NCBI GenBank assembly: GCA_910586615.1
Contig: CAJUJP010000075.1
Location: forward strand, 1 to 11,592
DNA length: 11,592 nt
Direction: 5' to 3'
From: an uncultured Lachnospiraceae bacterium
Lineage (GTDB): Bacteria > Bacillota > Clostridia > Lachnospirales > Lachnospiraceae
In this document: piece after piece, positions 1-6,295 of the stretch
Numbering within the stretch: the stretch's first letter is position 1
How the letters are laid out: each line of letters opens with the position of its first letter
Notes under the pieces: model-generated
What the model was told of the DNA's origin: nothing
Seen by the model: the letters and a program-made list of their open reading frames with translations, nothing else
Databases searched by the model: none
Made by a program: the position numbers and the translations under genes

Positions 1-1819
1 TCGCCCCTCTTCTTAAATATGCCTTCACCTTCTCCCCATACAGATACGGATCATTCCCCATCACAATCCCCCACTGCATCAACAGCGCCGCCGCCCCCGT
101 CACAAAGGGCGTTGCAAAGGAAGTTCCCGTCACCGGCCCGTACCCGCCGTCCCGGTCTGGTGCAATGATGCCCACCCCCGGCGCCACCAGATCCGGCTTT
201 ACAAAAGAATCTGAAGTACGGCTGTTGACCTGTTCCTGATACAGATAGCCTCTGCCGGAAAAATCTGCGTAGGCTTCATAAACAGGATCGTATGCTCCCA
301 CCGTGATCACCTTGGATGCGGTGGAGGGAATCGTAAGCGTCACATCCGGTGTCGGACGGACAAAACGTGTCCGGGCGCTCCTCACCGTACCAGAAGGCAG
401 ATAAAAGGTATAATTTCCGGTGATCGTCCTGACGGGTTCCAGTAAAAAGGTCCAGATGCCGCTGTCCACATACCGGCTGCCCGCCGCCGGAAGAAGGTCG
501 AAATAGATTTCCTGGCTGGTGAGATAGGGTGCCGGTTCTCCGTTATATAGAAGGATCTCCGTCTGTCCCAGCCGGTATGTCTGTTTACCGGGCCGGTCAG
601 TATCCACAAGCACTGAGTCTCCTGAGGGCGCTATAAGAATTACCGTATACCGGTCGGTATATTCCTTCCAAAGCTGGATATTTATGCCTGTTTCGTAGTC
701 TCCCACAACCAGTTCCACACGTGTCATATTCTGTGTGACAACTCTGTCAACTGTACCGACTATATTAGTCAATCCCCCTGCATACTGACTTTCCGGTAAA
801 AACTCATCCGTCATGCCTGATCCTGTCACATTTCGCACTGTTTCCGATGTCCCGCTGCTTCGCGCGCCCGCCGCCACACCATGCTGTCCGCCTCTTCCGG
901 TCACTGCCACACTGCCGCCCACATGCCCGCCGGAGGCTCCTTCGTTTCCGCTGCCCACGCAGATCACGGTTCGTCCGATTTCTGCCGCATTATCCAGAAA
1001 CCTTTCCAGCAGAGAAGTTCCGTTATGTGCACCGTAAGTATTTCCGAAGCTTAGATTAACGGCTACCGGCATCTGCAATTCCACAGCTTTGTTGACCACA
1101 TAAGTTAGCGCACGCATCAGCTCCGTTGTTCTGGGAAAAGATTCTGCTCTTGGTGTTCCCAGCCGCACCACCAGCAATTCGCTTTCCCTGGCAATGCCTG
1201 CATAAGCTGCCCCTGCCGCACCACCGCCGCCGGCGGCTATTCCCGCCACCGCAGTTCCATGGCCTGTCGTATCAATGCTTGGAACAAGCATCTCCGCCTG
1301 TTGTCGGCTGCCGGCGGACAGCGCTTCATTGATCTGTGCGCTGTCAAATTCCCTGTCCAGCACCTGATCCCACAGATACCGTATTCTTGAAGTACCGTCT
1401 GCATTGCGAAAATCTTCATTCCAGTAGCTGATGCCGGAGTCAATGACCGCCACCAGCACCCCTTTACCCGTCAGATTTTCATATATCCTGCTTCCCGGTG
1501 CATAACATGCCGCCGTACTGCCTGTCAGATCAGAGAAAAAAAGCCTTTTCGGCTTTTCTACATATTCAATCTGTTCTGTTTCGGCCAGGACAGCCATTTC
1601 GGATTCAGGCACCGTCAGGATCGCATACCCGGCGATCAGTTCCTCCACCATAATATTTCCTGCCGCAAGTCTTTCCAAAGAACCATGGTATTTTACGATC
1701 ACTTCCCATGTCTTCTCTGCCGTATCATAACCTACATTCAATTCCAGCGACCGCTCACGCTCCGCCTCCGGCGTGTCCAGTGCCAGATTCAGTAAATTTT
1801 CATTTTTCTGGGAATCCAT
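1..1819 (-). CDS. S8 family subtilisin-like serine peptidase (Csp-like), C-terminus cut by window edge
   Basis: The minus-strand frame runs open from ATG at 1819 to the window edge, giving 606 residues. It is a subtilase with an intact catalytic set: Asp127 in AVIDSGI, His187 in TGHGTAVAG, oxyanion-hole Asn292 in GSGNEG and Ser567 in GTSFATP. Residues 1-95 resemble the N-terminal prodomain of clostridial Csp-type peptidases (region ending YVEKPKRL). Between Asn292 and Ser567 there are about 275 residues, far more than in plain subtilisin. The part around 365-490 is rich in beta-type sequence, consistent with the jelly-roll insert known in Csp proteins. No signal peptide is visible, so it probably acts inside the cell or spore. 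An in-frame stop lies a short way upstream and no other ATG fits, which fixes the start, although the ribosome-binding site is weak (AGAGACGG). Csp proteases act in spore germination, but family members in gut Clostridia are numerous and mostly uncharacterised, so the role here is inferred. Confidence 0.93.
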   Translation of the reverse strand, partial: MDSQKNENLLNLALDTPEAERERSLELNVGYDTAEKTWEVIVKYHGSLERLAAGNIMVEELIAGYAILTVPESEMAVLAETEQIEYVEKPKRLFFSDLTGSTAACYAPGSRIYENLTGKGVLVAVIDSGISYWNEDFRNADGTSRIRYLWDQVLDREFDSAQINEALSAGSRQQAEMLVPSIDTTGHGTAVAGIAAGGGGAAGAAYAGIARESELLVVRLGTPRAESFPRTTELMRALTYVVNKAVELQMPVAVNLSFGNTYGAHNGTSLLERFLDNAAEIGRTVICVGSGNEGASGGHVGGSVAVTGRGGQHGVAAGARSSGTSETVRNVTGSGMTDEFLPESQYAGGLTNIVGTVDRVVTQNMTRVELVVGDYETGINIQLWKEYTDRYTVILIAPSGDSVLVDTDRPGKQTYRLGQTEILLYNGEPAPYLTSQEIYFDLLPAAGSRYVDSGIWTFLLEPVRTITGNYTFYLPSGTVRSARTRFVRPTPDVTLTIPSTASKVITVGAYDPVYEAYADFSGRGYLYQEQVNSRTSDSFVKPDLVAPGVGIIAPDRDGGYGPVTGTSFATPFVTGAAALLMQWGIVMGNDPYLYGEKVKAYLRRGA

Positions 1820-1849
1820 TGCCGTCTCTTTTCTATTTATATTCCATAT

Positions 1850-1878
1850 ATATTATTTCAGTCTATTGCGGATGTTCA
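1850..1878 (-). promoter_or_regulatory. Weak candidate promoter for the S8 peptidase
   Basis: On the minus strand TGAACA (1878-1873) is followed after 17 nt by TAATAT (1855-1850). Each box matches four of six positions of the vegetative consensus, and the pair sits about 30 bp before the start codon. The AT-rich surroundings allow other -10 choices, so this is only a candidate. No sporulation sigma-factor consensus was recognised. Confidence 0.3.
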
Positions 1879-1902
1879 TGCTTTCACAGTACACCACATG
1901 CA

Positions 1903-1924
1903 TATTGCAAGTCTGCCTGCAATA
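1903..1924. repeat. Perfect 7-bp inverted repeat, possible operator
   Basis: TATTGCA (1903-1909) and TGCAATA (1918-1924) are perfect inverted copies separated by 8 nt. The centre-to-centre distance is 15 bp, about one and a half helical turns. The repeat lies upstream of the candidate peptidase promoter and about 160 bp upstream of the AraC promoter. It could be a binding site for a dimeric regulator; the regulator is unknown. Confidence 0.4.
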
Positions 1925-2081
1925 CTGCTTAAGTAGAAAGTTCTACACCTCTTATGGATGCCGCATCAAAAAGCACAAAGCTCTTTTACCGTCTTCCCTT
2001 CACAATCTGAATACCTGGAAAAAATTGCCTTATATCGTTCATCATTTGGCAACAAAATATAAAAATAAACCAAAACATGCT

Positions 2082-2110
2082 TTGACTCTCTTCCCGGTTC
2101 ATGCTAAGAT
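2082..2110 (+). promoter_or_regulatory. Vegetative-type promoter for the AraC-family gene
   Basis: TTGACT (2082-2087), a 17-nt spacer and TAAGAT (2105-2110) match the vegetative consensus at five of six positions in each box with ideal spacing. Transcription would start near 2117, giving a leader of about 120 nt before the ATG at 2238. Confidence 0.65.
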
Positions 2111-2226
2111 ATTTTGTAAGTTATGCAATACGGCCGGATACGGCTTTTCATAATTTTGTCTGCATTTTACGGGACGCTTTGAATCGCTCTCACGCTGACA
2201 TACAGATCATAACACTACAGAAAAAC

Positions 2227-2230
2227 GGAG
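2227..2230 (+). promoter_or_regulatory. Ribosome-binding site supporting the AraC start at 2238
   Basis: GGAG lies 7 nt before ATG 2238, a good spacing. A second, stronger-looking AAGGAGGA at 2343-2350 lies only 1 nt before an in-frame ATG at 2352, too close for efficient initiation there. The upstream start is therefore preferred. Confidence 0.55.
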
Positions 2231-2237
2231 ATGCATC

Positions 2238-3293
2238 ATGCATACCACTACACCAAAAGACACCAACACCGTGCATACAAACATAAATGAACTGTCCGGC
2301 ACAAATTTGACCGCCGCGGACCGTTCCTCCCGATCATCTTCCAAGGAGGAGATGCTCAAAACATATACCAATCTCTATGAGCAAAAAGATTTCGGAACTC
2401 TGGATTATCCCGTCAGCGTATATTATCTGGACTTAAGCCAGTCATATATGAACAGAATCCGCTGGCACTGGCACGAGGAGATGGAGATTCTCATCATCAA
2501 TACCGGCATCGCCCAGATAGCTACCGATGATGACACCTGCACATTACAGCCCGGCCAGGGAATCATCATCAATCAGAGTGTCATGCACTCGATCCAGTCC
2601 ATTGACCAGAACAATTGTACTTTTTACTCCCTTGTGTTCCACCCGGATTTCCTGTTCGGACACAAGAACAGCTACCTGCAGACACAGTTTCTTCTGCCTG
2701 TACAGAATTTCTGCTTATTTAAGATGTTAGTACTGGATGAAAAAGACAGCTGGCATGAACGCATGATGGACGCCATCAATGATACGATTGCTGTCAATAT
2801 GATGAAGCCTTTCGGTTACGAGATTGCCGCAAAGGGGCACTTGTGCCGTTTCTGGTCGGAACTGATCAGCAAACTCCCGAAGACAGGCACCGCACCGCCG
2901 CCTCACGTCTCATTAGATGAGCAGCGGGTCAAGCAGGCCATGCTCTACATCAGGCTTCACCATGCGGAACCGCTTTCCTTAGACGAGATTGCAGACAGCG
3001 TACATATCAGCAAAAGTGAATGCTGCCGCTGTTTTGCGCGCACGCTGCAGATGACACCTTTTGAATATTTGATGAAATACCGCATTTTCGAGGCTACCAA
3101 GAAAATGATGGAGCATCCCGACGAGCCTATGTCGATCGCCGACCTGGCATTATCCGTGGGATTTAATAATACAAGCTATTTCAATAAATTATTTAAGAAG
3201 TTTCTGGGCTGTACTCCTACCTATTACAGAACCCACAAGGTTTTGGCCAGAGATGCCGCCCCCAGCGGGCCTTTCAGCATTCCTATGCCATAA
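2238..3293 (+). CDS. AraC-family transcriptional regulator with N-terminal cupin
   Basis: This 351-residue protein has the AraC layout. A cupin-type sensor domain spans about residues 60-145, with the metal- or ligand-site pattern HWHEE (His77, His79, Glu80). A linker region follows, then a C-terminal double helix-turn-helix from about 228 to 334. The first DNA-reading helix region is near 247-270 (LDEIADSVHISKSECCR). The second, near 300-330, carries the family signature VGFNNTSYFNKLFKK. The ligand cannot be told from sequence; such cupin-AraC proteins often answer to sugars or other small molecules and control a neighbouring gene. Here the divergent S8 peptidase shares the upstream region, but no sugar-use gene is adjacent. 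Residues 1-38 are Thr/Ser-rich and look unlike the domain that follows, so Met39 is a possible alternative start. It converges on nth with 13 bp between stops and no visible terminator. Confidence 0.95.
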   Translation: MHTTTPKDTNTVHTNINELSGTNLTAADRSSRSSSKEEMLKTYTNLYEQKDFGTLDYPVSVYYLDLSQSYMNRIRWHWHEEMEILIINTGIAQIATDDDTCTLQPGQGIIINQSVMHSIQSIDQNNCTFYSLVFHPDFLFGHKNSYLQTQFLLPVQNFCLFKMLVLDEKDSWHERMMDAINDTIAVNMMKPFGYEIAAKGHLCRFWSELISKLPKTGTAPPPHVSLDEQRVKQAMLYIRLHHAEPLSLDEIADSVHISKSECCRCFARTLQMTPFEYLMKYRIFEATKKMMEHPDEPMSIADLALSVGFNNTSYFNKLFKKFLGCTPTYYRTHKVLARDAAPSGPFSIPMP

Positions 3294-3306
3294 AAGATTT
3301 CCGGAC

Positions 3307-3951
3307 TCATATTTTCTTCTTGCAGATATCCTGCAGGCAGCATTTTTCGCAATAGGGTGATGTTCTTGCAGTGCAGATTTCTCTGCCGTGCCAGACTAGC
3401 CTGTGGCAGAAATCGCTGCCTTCTTCGGGCGGAATGATTTTCCACAACGCCATTTCCACCTTCTTCGGTTCCTTGATCCCGTCTACCAGCCCGATTCTGT
3501 TACACAGGCGGATACAGTGGGTATCTGTCACGATTGCAGGCTTACCGAACACATCTCCCATAATAAGATTTGCGCTCTTCCTGCCCACTCCCGGCAACTT
3601 TAAAAGCGCATCAAAATCATCCGGCACTCTGCCGGCATACTCTTCCTGCAGCATCTTCATACATGCACTGATATCTCTTGCCTTACTGTTTCCCAGCCCG
3701 CAGGGATGTACGATCTTTTCTATTTCCTCCACCGGAGCCGCCGCAAGGGATGCCACATCGGGATATTTTTCATACAGTTTCTCCACTACCACATTGACTC
3801 TCGCATCGGTGCACTGTGCCGCCAGGCGTACACTGACAAGGAGCTTCCATGCCTGGTCGTACTCCAGCGAACATGCCGCATCGGGATATTCCTTCTTCAA
3901 GCGCTCTATGACTTCAAGCGCCAGTTCCTTTTTCCTCATAGTTTCTCTCAT
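3307..3951 (-). CDS. nth: Endonuclease III (DNA glycosylase/AP lyase)
   Basis: This 214-residue protein is a full-length endonuclease III, which removes oxidised pyrimidines in base-excision repair and nicks the resulting abasic site. The helix-hairpin-helix LPGVGRKSAN contains the catalytic Lys, and VTDTH contains the catalytic Asp. The C-terminus carries the four cysteines of the [4Fe-4S] cluster at 193, 201, 204 and 210. The first spacing is seven residues rather than the six of the E. coli protein, while the others (2 and 5) are standard. The start at 3951 has no clear ribosome-binding site; Met5 (3939) is an equally possible start. It follows tag after a 189-bp gap with paired hairpins, on the same strand, and is probably the last gene of the GGDEF-tag-nth transcript unless those hairpins stop it. 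Function is certain from motifs; the exact start is not. Confidence 0.96.
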   Translation of the reverse strand: MRETMRKKELALEVIERLKKEYPDAACSLEYDQAWKLLVSVRLAAQCTDARVNVVVEKLYEKYPDVASLAAAPVEEIEKIVHPCGLGNSKARDISACMKMLQEEYAGRVPDDFDALLKLPGVGRKSANLIMGDVFGKPAIVTDTHCIRLCNRIGLVDGIKEPKKVEMALWKIIPPEEGSDFCHRLVWHGREICTARTSPYCEKCCLQDICKKKI

Positions 3952-4140
3952 TTCTGCGCTGCTTTTTCTATCAATTTAATTTTTTCAGAACAGTGTAACC
4001 CTACAGGCTGAGGCAGGCAGCGCACCGCCGCACACCTGTACAAAAAGTAATTTGCTTCGCAAATAACTTTGCGAGTTCCGCTTCGCGGACTCGAATAAGC
4101 GGAAGAATTGCAACAGCAGATCAAAAAACTGACTCTGTTA
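3952..4140 (-). other. Intergenic region between tag and nth
   Basis: This 189-bp gap contains the twin hairpin element at 4050-4093 and, on the nth side, a GC-rich stretch followed by an A/T-rich run (about 3965-3990) before the nth start. A 78-residue open frame on the minus strand crosses it, but it starts inside tag, runs through both hairpins and has no recognisable domain, so it is not called. Confidence 0.5.
4050..4093 (-). repeat. Twin hairpins sharing a GCGAAGC apex (REP-like element or terminator)
   Basis: Read on the minus strand, the first hairpin pairs CGAGT-CCGC (4093-4085) with GCGG-ACTCG (4081-4072), nine base pairs with one bulged base at 4077. The second pairs ATTTGC (4064-4059) with GCAAAT (4055-4050), six base pairs. 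Both are closed by the same GCGAAGC apex (4086-4080 and 4060-4054). The second is followed on the minus strand by TACTTTTT, a loose U-run, so it could end or weaken transcription after tag. The shared design suggests a dispersed intergenic repeat; only one copy lies in this window. Confidence 0.6.
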
Positions 4141-4710
4141 TCACCCGTCACTCTTCCGGGCACACATGAAGCAGCCATCCTCATGGGAATTGATCACTCC
4201 CACCGCCTGCAGATAGGCATAAATGATGGTTGTCCCCACAAAAGTCATGCCTCTTTTTTTCAGGTCCTTAGAAATCTCATCCGACAACGGTGAACTGGCT
4301 TTATCGCTCTCATAGACGATCCCGCCTTTCGTGTATCCCCACAGATATTCCGAAAAACTGCCGTATTCAGATGCAATTTCCCGAAAAACCTGCGCATTTT
4401 TCACCGCCGCTTTGATTTTCAGACGGTTGCGGATGATTCCCTCATCCTGTCTGAGTGCTTCCAGCTTCTCTTCGTCATAGCCGCACACCTTTTCCAGATC
4501 AAATCCGTCAAAAGCCTGTCTGAACGCCTCTCTCTTATTCAGCACACATTCCCAGGAAAGCCCCGCCTGAAAAGATTCCAGAATCAACATCTCAAACAGC
4601 CGGTGATCGTCATGCACCGGCTGCCCCCATTCTTCATCATGATATTTTATATAAAGTTCATTCTTCGGGTTCGCCCACCCGCATCGTGCTTTATGATCCG
4701 CGTATTCCAT
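4141..4710 (-). CDS. tag: DNA-3-methyladenine glycosylase I
   Basis: This 189-residue protein removes 3-methyladenine from alkylated DNA, the first step of its base-excision repair. It matches the Tag family in length (E. coli Tag has 187 residues) and motifs. Near the N-terminus are RCGW and YHDEEWG, with zinc ligands Cys10 and His24. LESFQAGLSW carries the family Glu (Glu45), and KKRGMTFVGTTI comes later. The C-terminal HEDGC supplies the other zinc ligands, His176 and Cys180. ATG 4710 is preferred because GGAG lies 9 nt before it. The frame can be extended to a TTG at 4758 overlapping the GGDEF stop, but that adds 16 residues absent from the family. The gap from the GGDEF stop is 44 bp with no terminator, so the two genes are probably co-transcribed. 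nth lies downstream on the same strand, so two repair glycosylases sit together. Confidence 0.96.
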   Translation of the reverse strand: MEYADHKARCGWANPKNELYIKYHDEEWGQPVHDDHRLFEMLILESFQAGLSWECVLNKREAFRQAFDGFDLEKVCGYDEEKLEALRQDEGIIRNRLKIKAAVKNAQVFREIASEYGSFSEYLWGYTKGGIVYESDKASSPLSDEISKDLKKRGMTFVGTTIIYAYLQAVGVINSHEDGCFMCARKSDG

Positions 4711-4719
4711 CCCTTTGCT

Positions 4720-4723
4720 CTCC
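4720..4723 (-). promoter_or_regulatory. Ribosome-binding site that decides the tag start
   Basis: GGAG within AAGGAGAG lies 9 nt before ATG 4710 on the minus strand. It supports the short form of Tag over the TTG start at 4758. Confidence 0.65.
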
Positions 4724-4754
4724 TTGTTTCCTGCATACAGCTTCCTCTGCTGTG

Positions 4755-6113
4755 TCAATCCCTCGCCATTTCCCTGAACTCTGTAGCGTACAATACTCTT
4801 TTATCCTCATACATCCGGTCATCGGCCAGCGTAAGCAGACGGTCTATGCTCTCTGCTGCATCAGCCCGCCACACACAGCCGATAGCCATGGGCGCATTTT
4901 TCTCACGCATTCTGCATTTAAGGGCCTCCACCCTTTTTGAAAGCTCCTCCTCTGCCATACCCGTACACACCGCCAGAAATTCATCGCCGCCCACCCGGAA
5001 CAATGCATATCCTTCAAAAATTTTTCTCAGACATTCACTGGCACGGAGTAACAGTTTATCACCGGCCAGATGGCCTTCCGTATCATTTTCCTTCTTCAAT
5101 CCCATCACATCACAGTATACGATACCGATGCTTTCTTCTGGTTTGATCCTGTTCACATAGTCATGAACTGCATGTCTGTTGCCGATTCCTGTCAACTGAT
5201 CCAGAAAGCACAACTCTTCCAGCCGGCGCACGTGGTTGCGTCTGTGCAGCAGAGCCACAATAAAATGACCCAGAATCTGCAGCATCGTAGTGATATGCGC
5301 AAGAAATCTCCGGGGCGGATTGTCCACTCCGTAAAAACCGATAATCTTGCCTTCGCTGACCAGCGGACTCACCACCAGAGACTGGATATTCTGAGGTTTC
5401 AGGCAGTCATAGACCACCCGGTCAACATCTTTAACCTGCTCAAGATCCTTAATGATCACATTCTCGCCCCTGGCAAATTCACGATACCAGAGACTCACCA
5501 CTTCAAAAGGAACATTCTGCAGATTTTCCTTCTGCGGTACGACACCGCTGGCGCACCATTCATATGTATTGTCAAACGTATTCCTGTCTGTCTCTTCAAA
5601 AATGTAAAACCGTTCACTGGTCAGCGCCTGACCCAGATACTCCAGCAGGACAGCTATGGATTGATCCGGTGTATGCGCCGCGAGTGACAGTCTCAGCGCT
5701 TCGTTGACCATCACCTCATTCGCCTCATAACCGATATTCTGCTGCTCCCACGCCCCCAGATCCACCGCAAGTTCGAAACGGTATCTTCTGCCGCCTTCTT
5801 CGATCAGCGTGTCTTTCAGCGCCAGCTTCTTCTTGATGACCGGATCATACCGTACCTCTTCCAGAAAAAAGCCCGGCCTCATCTTATCACAGTTGCATAC
5901 TGCACAGGGCGCGGAACTCCCTGACAGAAGCTCATAGCATTTTCTGCCCTTCAAATCCTCCTGATTTTTGATTCCGTATATTTCCCGCGCTCTGCGGTTC
6001 ATATATACAAGTTCATGACTGTCAGGATCGGCCACGTATACGATCTCATTCAGTTCCTCATAAAAATCCCACAGCTTCGATACCTGCTGCCCCGGTACGA
6101 TTATTTCTTCCAT
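4755..6113 (-). CDS. PAS-GAF-GGDEF protein, predicted diguanylate cyclase
   Basis: This 452-residue protein has three parts and no membrane segment. A PAS domain lies at about 15-120, a GAF domain at about 135-290 and a GGDEF domain at about 300-445. The catalytic region is complete by motif: FLDQLTGIGNR, CDVMGLKKENDTEGHLAGD and RVGGDEF (GGDEF at 375-379). It should therefore condense two GTP into cyclic di-GMP in the cytoplasm. The RxxD inhibitory site normally five residues before GGDEF is absent (Phe and Tyr at the Arg and Asp positions), so product inhibition through that site is unlikely. The PAS part has a cysteine cluster at 59, 70, 73 and 75. ATG 6113 follows a strong AAGGAGG with 5-nt spacing. 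The structured leader and TATAAT box upstream suggest its own regulated transcription, and tag and nth follow. The input ligand is unknown. Confidence 0.94.
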   Translation of the reverse strand: MEEIIVPGQQVSKLWDFYEELNEIVYVADPDSHELVYMNRRAREIYGIKNQEDLKGRKCYELLSGSSAPCAVCNCDKMRPGFFLEEVRYDPVIKKKLALKDTLIEEGGRRYRFELAVDLGAWEQQNIGYEANEVMVNEALRLSLAAHTPDQSIAVLLEYLGQALTSERFYIFEETDRNTFDNTYEWCASGVVPQKENLQNVPFEVVSLWYREFARGENVIIKDLEQVKDVDRVVYDCLKPQNIQSLVVSPLVSEGKIIGFYGVDNPPRRFLAHITTMLQILGHFIVALLHRRNHVRRLEELCFLDQLTGIGNRHAVHDYVNRIKPEESIGIVYCDVMGLKKENDTEGHLAGDKLLLRASECLRKIFEGYALFRVGGDEFLAVCTGMAEEELSKRVEALKCRMREKNAPMAIGCVWRADAAESIDRLLTLADDRMYEDKRVLYATEFREMARD

Positions 6114-6126
6114 AAATTCCTCCTTG

Positions 6127-6150
6127 CAAAGTATTCCTGGCGATACTTTG
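6127..6150 (-). promoter_or_regulatory. Leader hairpin 2 just before the GGDEF ribosome-binding site
   Basis: CAAAGTAT (6150-6143 on the minus strand) pairs perfectly with ATACTTTG (6134-6127) around an 8-nt loop. The stem ends 3 nt before GGAGG (6123-6119), within the ribosome footprint. Its 5' arm plus the next base can instead pair with 6179-6172 of hairpin 1. Confidence 0.6.
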
Positions 6151-6162
6151 ATCCTTTAGATT

Positions 6163-6214
6163 CCGGCATAAAAAGTATCTGTCTGGAACGTCAGGACCGC
6201 CTTTTTATGCCCGG
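6163..6214 (-). promoter_or_regulatory. Leader hairpin 1 at the predicted 5' end of the GGDEF transcript
   Basis: On the minus strand GGCATAAAAAG (6211-6201 read in reverse complement of CTTTTTATGCC) pairs perfectly, eleven bases, with 6175-6165 around a 25-nt loop. Two more G-C pairs extend it past a single bulge at 6212. The predicted transcription start falls at or next to its 5' arm, so the transcript would begin with this stem. No U-run follows, so it is not a standard terminator. Confidence 0.6.
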
Positions 6215-6217
6215 ATC

Positions 6218-6226
6218 ATTATAGCA
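6218..6226 (-). promoter_or_regulatory. Extended -10 promoter of the GGDEF gene
   Basis: TGC-TATAAT on the minus strand is a perfect -10 box with the TGN extension. The -35 region has only a poor match, which is usual for extended -10 promoters. Transcription would start near 6211, about 98 nt before the ATG at 6113. A copy of AAAGTATC (6243-6250) lies over the -35 region. Confidence 0.65.
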
Positions 6227-6295
6227 AATTCTCCTGTAATAGAAAGTATCTAAGAACACATTGCACTTTTTATGGTATCTTTTGCAGGTTTCCGG

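Larger units (their letters stand above)
1820..2237. other. Divergent intergenic region between the S8 peptidase and the AraC regulator
   Basis: This 418-bp AT-richer stretch holds no convincing gene; the open frames crossing it lack ribosome-binding sites and overlap the neighbouring genes. It contains a candidate promoter for each divergent gene, a 7-bp inverted repeat at 1903-1924 and a leader of about 120 nt before the AraC start. Nothing recognisable was seen between about 1930 and 2080. Confidence 0.7.

Noticed and set aside
2123..2182. 19-codon open frame in the AraC leader (starts MQYGRIRLF) as a leader peptide
   Set aside because: No convincing ribosome-binding site and no regulatory codon pattern or attenuator hairpin follows it.
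3294..3306. Bidirectional terminator between the AraC gene and nth
   Set aside because: Only 13 bp separate the stops and no stable stem with U-runs was seen there; transcripts probably overlap.
3371..3979. 202-residue plus-strand open frame antisense to nth
   Set aside because: It mirrors nth, is Ser-rich and low in complexity, and has no start signal.
3948..4184. 78-residue minus-strand open frame bridging tag and nth
   Set aside because: It begins inside tag in another frame, reads through both hairpins and resembles no known protein.
5070..5687. 205-residue plus-strand open frame antisense to the GGDEF gene
   Set aside because: It lies wholly within the GAF/GGDEF coding region and shows no recognisable motif.
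6114..6211. Cyclic di-GMP riboswitch in the GGDEF leader
   Set aside because: The conserved GEMM-type core and tetraloop-receptor sequences were not found, so a known class is not supported although the leader is structured.
6226..6295. Terminator after the MCP gene
   Set aside because: No GC-rich stem followed by a U-run was found between the MCP stop and the GGDEF promoter; read-through remains possible.
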